Part shown: one piece after another, positions 57,737-64,000 of the stretch
Numbering within the stretch: the first letter of the stretch is position 1
How the letters are laid out: every line of letters starts with the position of its first letter
Assembly (NCBI GenBank): GCA_016748015.1
Contig: JAAOMT010000011.1
Span: 1-64,000 of the forward strand
DNA from: Geosiphon pyriformis
Lineage: Eukaryota; Glomeromycota; Glomeromycetes; Archaeosporales; Geosiphonaceae
Length of the DNA: 64,000 nt
Direction of reading: 5' to 3'
Position numbers and translations under genes: made by a program
Notes under the pieces: generated by a model
The model's database searches: none
What the model was told of the DNA's origin: nothing
Seen by the model: the letters and a program-made list of their open reading frames with translations, nothing else

Positions 57737-58321
57737 TGTTACAAGTGACAAGTTCTGGTGTTGAATTAAATAACAACCCATAACTTGGTGCTCAAAAAGC
57801 TATTTCTGTTAATAATGTTCTAAAAGTGTTGTATCTGAAGGTTTTGATGGAGTCCTTTGTATAATAGACAGAAATTCAATAGTTGTTTTATCTGTAGCTT
57901 TCCAGATTTGCAAATCTGTCAATTTTTTTCTCGGCTTGGTAGCCAGCAATTCTCTGGTAAGTAATCCATATCTTCTGTACATGTCCTACCCACTTGCAAA
58001 GGTCTTTTACCAAGCAATCTTTGACATCAGTAATCAGCGCTTTTAATCAATGGATTAGTGCACAATAACAAAATCACAGAAAATAAAGAAAATAAAGAAA
58101 TCTAAAGAAATAAGCCAAGGTGATTTGCAGATTAGTATCCCATTAATAGCCATGATCAAGAGCTATTGTTCCAGTGTGGTTAAGTATCAATTACTATCAA
58201 CATGAAATCCTGCAATTCTTCTGAGAGGAATTCTGGAATTTCACATTTACTATGTCTACTTCTGATTGGCTAATATCTACTGACTAATAATACTATATTT
58301 TTCTATATTCTATGAGTAACA
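57737..58321 (-). repeat. 5' LTR of element E
   Basis: 585 bp, TGTTACA...GAGTAACA. It is about 76 bases shorter than the 3' LTR, otherwise closely similar. The PBS (TGGTGCTCTCTGTG on the minus strand) begins two bases inside, at about 57,734. Confidence 0.93.
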
Positions 58322-59565
58322 GTGGGGTCTTATAGATCTTAAAATACTACTCCACAATCTTTTAATGAATTGATTAAGAACTTGCACCATGATGTAGTAG
58401 TCTCTTTTGATAGCTAATATTTAATGAAGGATTTAATTGAATTGTCTGAAATAAGTAGTTACTGCTTCATGATCTTTTTGTTTAATTATACTGAATTGAT
58501 TCTGCAATCAGATTAAAGTATTGGGATCGCAAAAGTATCATAGAAAGATGAGCTTAAAGGTATTAAAGTTGGTTGGTTTTTCTGTAAGACTTTGATATTA
58601 CAAATTTGTGATTCCAGTTAGAAAGAATGGCAGCACTTGAATAGCTTTGTTATCATTCTAGTTGTTGGCAGTGATTGCTTTCTCAGCTTTCGCAATCCAC
58701 AAATATGCGTTATCTTCTTCACTGGAGAATTTTTCTAATTTGGCAATATCTTGATAAGCCATAATCTGGTGGGTAGGTAGAGTCTTATTGATTGATGCTG
58801 GGGGTTTAGTGTTTGCATACTAGAGTGTTCTCCTAGTGCTAATTCTGGTTGTTTTTCTTTGTTAATTTTCCCAATAGGCTGGAGAATAGCTGTTTTTTCA
58901 GAGGAGGTGGTTGATGATTCAGTCAATGGTTGAGTTGGCAGTGGTTCTCATGTCAATGTATTTCCGTCTGTTTTGTTAAGTGTTGGGGTGAGATTTCCAA
59001 ACAATGATCCATATTCTCCTAATGATTTGGTCTAACTATGTTGATTCCAAAAGTGTGGATTTCCAGGAGTTCATGGTGTTTCCAACTGGGTTTCCAAAGG
59101 TGGGTTGAATACAATTCTACTTTGAGGTGTCTGATGGTATGATGGAGTTGTTGAAGAAAAGACCTTTGGTTTCTTGTTGACCATGAATTTGTCTTGGGCA
59201 GTTGTGAAATTATTGGATCTGTACTTGTATTTCTCCAGATCAGATTCTACTGGTTGTTGTACTTGAAAAAATTGTTTTGTCAAGTAGTATTTAATGTCCA
59301 TATCGACTATGCGTAGAGTTTTAGTGATCACTTGAGTAGTGGTAGTTATTGAGTATCTTAGTAAGCTTTGATGGATTTGTTCTCCAAGTTTTTCTGTGTT
59401 CATTGTGCAGCCTAACAAGCAATTGATTTTTGCATTGATATAGTTGCAAAAGTCACTTTCTGCAATGGTGGTTTCTGCTGGTATTCATAGATCTTTTCAA
59501 AAGTATTGAAATAGTGCTCTTCTATATGAGGAATGGTTCTTTCCTATTGTTCTAATAGTTGTCAC
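58322..59565 (-). pseudogene. N-terminal gag of element D
   Basis: The frame starts at GTG (59,563-59,565) in context AAAGTGACA, preceded in frame by a TAG a few codons up and no ATG. Open parts: 59,071-59,418 (CTMNTEKLGEQIHQSLL) and 58,735-58,926. The capsid core is near 58,400-58,700 with stops. It continues at 48,635 beyond element E. Confidence 0.83.
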
Positions 59566-59626
59566 TTTTGTGTATCTCTAGGGTGCTCTGTCTCTGTGGA
59601 TTTATAACCTTACAAAGAGCACCAAA

Positions 59627-59876
59627 TGTTATGGGTAAACTTGATGGGTATGAGAAATAGTAATGTTTGATGCTCTCAATTATTAATGATGCATCTTCTG
59701 CATAATTCTGTTGGCTTAGTCTTAATTATCAGTCTCTGAAGGTTTATTCTTGGATGTGAATTTACCTGTTAAGTTCTTTTGTTATAAGACACAGAGTTTG
59801 TCTTCCGTCAATTGCAACATTTTCTATAGATGTGAACTTTTTTCTCTGAGCTAACAAGCACAGTCATTAGGGTCTG
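59627..59876 (-). repeat. truncated 5' LTR of element D
   Basis: Matches the first ~250 bases of the 3' LTR at 30,938. About 770 bases of the outer part are missing. At about 59,876 the match ends and F dUTPase sequence begins, marking a deletion junction rather than a normal insertion border. The PBS (TGGTGCTCTTTG on the minus strand) lies at about 59,613-59,624. Confidence 0.9.
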
Positions 59877-61019
59877 TAATATGATGATAATGTTTTCAGT
59901 ATATTCTGCATCTATGATTCCTCCTCTAATGTTGATTCCTTTGTTTGCCAATGATAATCTGAATGCAATTTGAACCATTGCTTCAAGTGGAATTTCAAGA
60001 GCAATTTTTAGATTGATTCTTGTCAATAACTTTGGTTGGAGAACCAAAGTATCTTTTCTTGGATATTTTAGATCATATCTAGCATTAATCTCATATGCTT
60101 TTTTTGGTCTAATTCTTTGGCCATAGTTGTCGAAATATTTAAGTTGTAGAGGTGGTTGATTTTCAAGAAGATAAATGGGAGTGGTTGGTAGTTCTTCTAC
60201 TAGTTCAAATACTCCAAATTCGATTTCATTTTCATCATTTTCATCTGGCAGGGGAATGCTAAGAGCATAGCATTCTAAACACCATTGGTCATCATAAGGC
60301 ATAACACATTCTTTACATAGTTGAATATTCATTTGCTTCAATTGTTGAATTTGAGCTTCTTTGGTTGGATATATATGACTTGTAATTTGGTGGTAGGTTT
60401 CTACTTTATCTTTATAATCAAATCCAGCTAATTCTATGGTGTACTCAATATATTCAGCTTCTTTTATTTGGTGGACATCACCTTGGGTGGTTTCATTGAT
60501 TAATACCATAGCTAAGTCAAATATCATTTCAGCATCATAAGGGTAATGGTAGAGTTTATTAAGAGCACTGTTGTATGCTGCATCAAATAGTGTTCCTCTT
60601 CTGAATTTTTCCGAAATTGATAGAGCATATTGGCAGATTTGATCACATACTCCTCCTCTCATTGCAACATCAATCCAGTTGTATTCTTCTGATAGCATAT
60701 CTCTACATGTAAGACAAGGAGTGTTGTCCCATTTTCTACTTCTTTTTGGAAATCTAAATCGTTTTCTATGGCATGCTTTGCAAAAGTAGCAAGTGCAAGT
60801 TTCATATTCCTCTTCTGAGAAAATACAGGCTCTCATAAATGAAAGCTTCTTTTTGCAATCTTTGCATTTTAGTGGAATGTATGGTGGTTTTTTTTGTGGT
60901 TTTGGTGTGGAATATCTAACTTTCTTCCATTTTCTTGATTCTTCAAAAATCTCTTGTTCTGTTTCCTCAGCCCAATTGGATGTTAATCCAAGAGCCATGT
61001 AGGTTTCAGTGAATGACAT
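59877..61019 (-). pseudogene. Cys-rich domain and truncated dUTPase of element F
   Basis: An open segment of about 400 codons. It has the Cys-rich domain with CKDCKKKL, CTCYFCKAC, CLTC and CDQICQY, and the cluster LCKECVMP (its last Cys replaced by Tyr) with WCLEC. The dUTPase follows with motif 1 ARYDLKYP, motif 2 FRLSLANKG and motif 3 IIDAEYTENI, then is cut at the deletion junction before motifs 4 and 5. The residues after ILQ belong to the D LTR. Confidence 0.87.
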
Positions 61020-61049
61020 TTCTTTCTCCTCTTTAAATTCAAATACTGG

Positions 61050-61600
61050 GGCTTTATCTGATCATTTGTTGAAAGTTCTATAAATAGCAGGTATTATAGT
61101 ATATTGTCCTTAGTAGGAGATTTTTAGTTCCTGAGTTTCCCAGTCTAAGTTTGCATTGGCCTTAAAAAGCCAATCATTTTCGACCAGAGCTTGGTATTGG
61201 GATGCATCTATGACTAGAACTTTGACTAAAATAGTAATTCCATTAATAATGAATAGAAAATTGTCAATTTCTCCTACTGGTGTCTTTTTTATACCATCTG
61301 CTATAACAATTACAGTTTGGGCTGGTTTGTCAACAGTTCTTTGAAGCTATTGTATTAACTGGTAGATAATAATACTTCCAGCTAATCTATTGTTTAGAAT
61401 TAATTGGATGGGTTTTCTTTCTACTGTAATTTCAGTGTACATGACAGTGATAGTTTTTTGCTCATTAATTACTGCATTGCTAAGCAAAAATGGTAATTCA
61501 TTTGCTTCAAATTTGAATGGGAATATATCTGAAAGGTTGGTATTTTGGGCGATTTGGGCTGATAGAATAGTGTTGTTGGAAGGATTTAATCTTGGTGCTG
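61050..61600 (-). pseudogene. aspartic protease of element F
   Basis: The active-site region near 61,390 reads LILNNRLAGS-like sequence, so DSG is lost. Downstream are KTPVGEIDNF and NDWL. TGA follows FNK at about 61,060, as in B and C. TAG or TAA codons occur near 61,110 and 61,350. Confidence 0.75.
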
Positions 61601-63491
61601 CAACTTTACCTTCAGAAAGTGCAGTTTGTTAAAAATCCGATCCTTTTGGCATTGTAAGGTAACTGGGTTGAGTGTGATAGTGGTTGGGTCTTTGCTGACC
61701 AGAATTTCGGGGAACCAACTGGTTATTTAGATTAATTCTGTTGTTATTATTCTAAAATTGATTTTGGGATGTGAATTGGTTATGTTGAACCAATCTTCTG
61801 GCTGGTATTTGATATTGTTGAGTGGATGGTGTTTGATATTGCTGAATTGGTAAAAGTTGCTAATATTGTTGCTGTATTGGTTGTAGAGCTGGTGGATAAT
61901 AATTGTTTTAATTTTGTGGTCTTGATAAATAATAAATTGGTGGTGGAGGTTGGTAATAAGATGGTTGTGGTAAAGAATAACATTGATTACTCCTGTTTTG
62001 TTGGTCTCTTTGCAATTTTCTGCAATCTTGTTTTCAGTGTCCTGGAATTCCACAATAATGACAATTTTGAGGTTGGTTGTTAGATGGTGAACCAAAATTG
62101 TTTTGGTTACATCGTTGTAGTGGTTGATATCTTTGTGATTGTTGCTGTTGTTGTTGGTTTGTAAAGTAGTTTTCAACTTTCTTTGTAAGTTGGTCTATTT
62201 TTTTTTCAGCTGCTGAGCTGGTTTTTTCAATAGCTAGGTTGACAAGTTTGGTGTGGTTTGCTTCTTCCATTGCCATTTCATAGTTCTTTGCATGTCTAAT
62301 GGCAGTTGTCAAGTCTTTTGGAGCATGTGGACAGACTTTCTTAATGAGTTTGTCTTTTAATCTTGCTATAAACTGATCCAAAATCTGGGCATCAGAATAG
62401 TAATCATTGGTTTCCAATTGTCGAATTTGTCGAAAAAGTTTGTTGAATCTTCTAAGATAGGTCATGACAGTTTCGGATATTTCTTGTTTGATATTGCAAA
62501 AGTGATTGTAGAGAGTGATAGAGATGTTGTTGTTAGTGAATTGTTGTAAAAAAGCATCTTTGATTGCTTGCCAGTTTTCAAATGGTTCTCCTAAGTTTTC
62601 AAATCATTCTTCTACTATTTCTTGGAGAAAGTATGGAATTGCTTTAAGCATTCTTGCTGCATTCTAATCATTTGTATCTCCTGCTTTTTGAACTTTGTCA
62701 AGCCATTCTTGAGAACTGGTATCATTATCTTCACTAGTAAATTCTGGAATCTTTGCAATATAAGCAGTTGCCATTTCTTCTTTGTTTTTTGTGATTCTTT
62801 CTTGTTCTGATTCAGTTTTTTTACTTTCCAAGTTTTCTGAATGATCACTTTCGTTTTTCTGTAAGTATTCAATAATATTGGTGCTTGTTGATATGGGTTC
62901 TTGCTGTTGAGTAGGATTTCTAGGTGACTGAAAATCTTCTGGTCTGGAGAAACAGTTAAGTAGTAAATTTGGTGTTTGTGATTGAGCAAGTGAAATTGGA
63001 AATAATATAATAGAAAGTAGTAATTTGACACTGGTTCCTTGTTCAGATGTTTGTAAGTGTTTGGCAGTTGTTTTTGGTAGTATTGGAGTGTTTGGAGTGG
63101 TTCTTGAGTGTTGTTTTGGTTTTTGTTTGCCTTTGTTGCTTGTTTCTGTTTTTGATTCAAAGTCAAGAGAGTATTAAGACTGTACTAAGTATTTTTTTTC
63201 ACAATATTCAATAATTTTAAAATTAAGTTCTTGGAAGTAGATAGCAAGTGTTTCACTGTTCAGGTCTTCTGTTCCCAATTGTGAATAGTACACTAAATTA
63301 TTGTAGAGATTGCTTCTAACTTCTAAAATGTTGTAGTTTCCAAAAAGATAATTGTTGATACAGTTTTCAATATATTGGTATACTGATTTCTTGACAACTT
63401 CAATTCTGTCTGGAATGTTGAATTTTTGCTTGCTGTGGGTGTAAATTGATTGATAATACTCTAGAGTTGCTGTGTCTGATGTAATCACCAC
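61601..63491 (-). pseudogene. gag of element F
   Basis: The frame opens at GTG (63,489-63,491), context AAAGTGGTG, with no ATG. N-terminal segment open 63,174-63,491. The capsid core is at about 62,460-62,760 with stops. The open segment 62,034-62,465 has the Gln-rich stretch, CGA at the QRCNQNN site (TGA in C, TAA in B), and a knuckle NCHYCGIPGH followed by TGA. Asn/Gln-rich linker to 61,600. Confidence 0.86.
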
Positions 63492-63536
63492 TTTGAATTT
63501 GTTGTTGCTGTGTTATTTCTATGAGAGAGCACCAAA

Positions 63537-64000
63537 TGTTACTGGAGGTTTTTGGTCTCTTTTCTTGAATGTTGTTAATGTTGATTTGCTGTGAATTCAC
63601 GTTTTCAAGAAGTAGTTGGACCTCTAGTAACTGAATTTATTTTCAAATTATCTCCTATAATTTGAATTGTTGGACTTATAAGTGGAATGACCAATTCCTT
63701 GCCAGTTACTTTATGTAGTTACATTGTAGTAAACATCAACTCTTTTCCAGGAATTGCTCATCTGAAAGCTCACTAAAAATGTGTAGTTACTTTGCTGTGA
63801 AAGTCAACTCTTCTACAGGAATCTTGTCTGTAAGCTACTCTAATGATTATGATAAGAAAAGAAAAGAAAAATATAAAAAATATAAAAAAAATAAAATTTT
63901 ATCAAGGGAAACGTTTTCTATCTAGGCCTGGAGTCACTAACAGATTATTGAAATTGGTAGCTAATCAATTTCAAAATGTTAGTTGTGATGAAGGAATTTC
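63537..64000 (-). repeat. 5' LTR of element F (partial, window edge)
   Basis: Begins TGTTACTGG at 63,537, with the PBS just left of it. It is homologous to the first ~464 bases of the other A/B/C/F LTRs. The rest, including the TATA region and the target duplication, is beyond the window. Confidence 0.93.

Larger units (their letters stand above)
48636..58321 (-). mobile_element. Ty3/gypsy element E, complete, with 4-bp TSD
   Basis: Minus-strand element of a third subfamily, inserted in gag of D. It is flanked by GTGG at 48,632-48,635 and 58,322-58,325. LTRs are 661 bp (3') and 585 bp (5'). All domains are present. From the gag start at 57,674 to the end of RNase H at 51,534 the coding parts stay in one frame (2,047 codons) although many stops occur; integrase is in another frame. 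Confidence 0.95.
30938..59876 (-). mobile_element. Ty3/gypsy element D, split by C and E
   Basis: Minus-strand element of a second subfamily, in three pieces: 30,938-36,868, 46,786-48,635 and 58,322-59,876. Removing C and one target copy rejoins the Cys-rich domain in frame. Removing E and one target copy rejoins gag in frame (IRP then HHPTNL). The LTRs are TGTTACG...GAGTAACA; the 5' LTR is truncated. It carries all domains, including dUTPase and an intact ORF3. The polyprotein is broken by stops and active-site changes. Confidence 0.92.
27432..64000 (-). mobile_element. Ty3/gypsy element F, host of the nested stack
   Basis: Minus-strand element of the A/B/C subfamily, present as two pieces: 27,432-30,937 (3' LTR, ORF3, integrase, part of RNase H) and 59,877-64,000 (dUTPase, Cys-rich, protease, gag, start of 5' LTR). 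Element D is inserted in its RNase H. At the far border the sequence resumes in the dUTPase rather than RNase H, so RT and flanking parts, equivalent to roughly 1.8 kb of C, were deleted. The right end of its 5' LTR is outside the window. Confidence 0.9.

Noticed and set aside
61727-62176. Asn-rich minus-strand frame in F
   Set aside because: Shadow of F gag in another frame; the knuckle and Gln stretch are in the true frame.
1-64000. tRNA or rRNA genes
   Set aside because: I scanned for cloverleaf-like and rRNA-like stretches by eye and found none I could support.

Overview
The window is repeat-dominated nuclear DNA of a filamentous fungus, most likely an arbuscular mycorrhizal fungus (Glomeromycotina; a large-genome lineage such as Gigaspora would fit, but the genus is a guess). 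Reasons: very AT-rich spacers, a 7-exon fungal gene with short introns, LINE proteins of a type I recognise from AMF genomes, and dense Ty3/gypsy elements. Nearly everything is transposon; one intact host gene and one dead host gene sit in the middle.

Layout. (1) 1-13,720: two minus-strand Ty3/gypsy elements. A (1-5,235, cut by the window) is inserted into B (5,236-13,720), and B is inserted into a plus-strand LINE. (2) 13,721-20,091: the rest of that LINE (end of ORF1, then endonuclease-RT-RNase H ORF2), broken by stops and by a solo LTR at 17,292-18,281 with a perfect 4-bp target duplication. (3) 20,092-26,374: the host island: AT-rich spacer, an unassigned stretch, a decayed choline-phosphate cytidylyltransferase gene (plus strand), an intact 7-exon LAA2-like clathrin-adaptor-accessory gene (minus strand, 22,896-24,944), then AT-rich spacer. 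(4) 26,375-27,431: start of a second LINE copy. (5) 27,432-64,000: a nested stack. Element F (minus) sits in LINE copy 2; D (minus) sits in F; C (plus, the best preserved) and E (minus) sit separately in D.

All five LTR elements and F share one plan: LTR, short PBS, Gag with a CCHC knuckle, aspartic protease, a multi-cysteine domain, a dUTPase, reverse transcriptase-RNase H, integrase, a separate third ORF (ORF3) after integrase, polypurine tract, LTR. They fall into three subfamilies: A/B/C/F plus the solo LTR, then D, then E. Points of interest are the dUTPase between protease and RT, the unrecognised cysteine domain, the conserved unrecognised ORF3, a Gag that begins at a conserved GTG with no ATG available, and a Gag-Pol that runs in one frame.

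The elements are decayed mainly by transitions. At several homologous positions different copies carry CGA, TGA, CAA or TAA, which is what CpG deamination of one arginine codon predicts. Some catalytic losses look like TpG-to-TpA changes. A run of 108 Ns (44,730-44,837) lies in the integrase of C and seems shorter than the sequence it replaces. All statements come from reading the sequence by eye; no database search was run.
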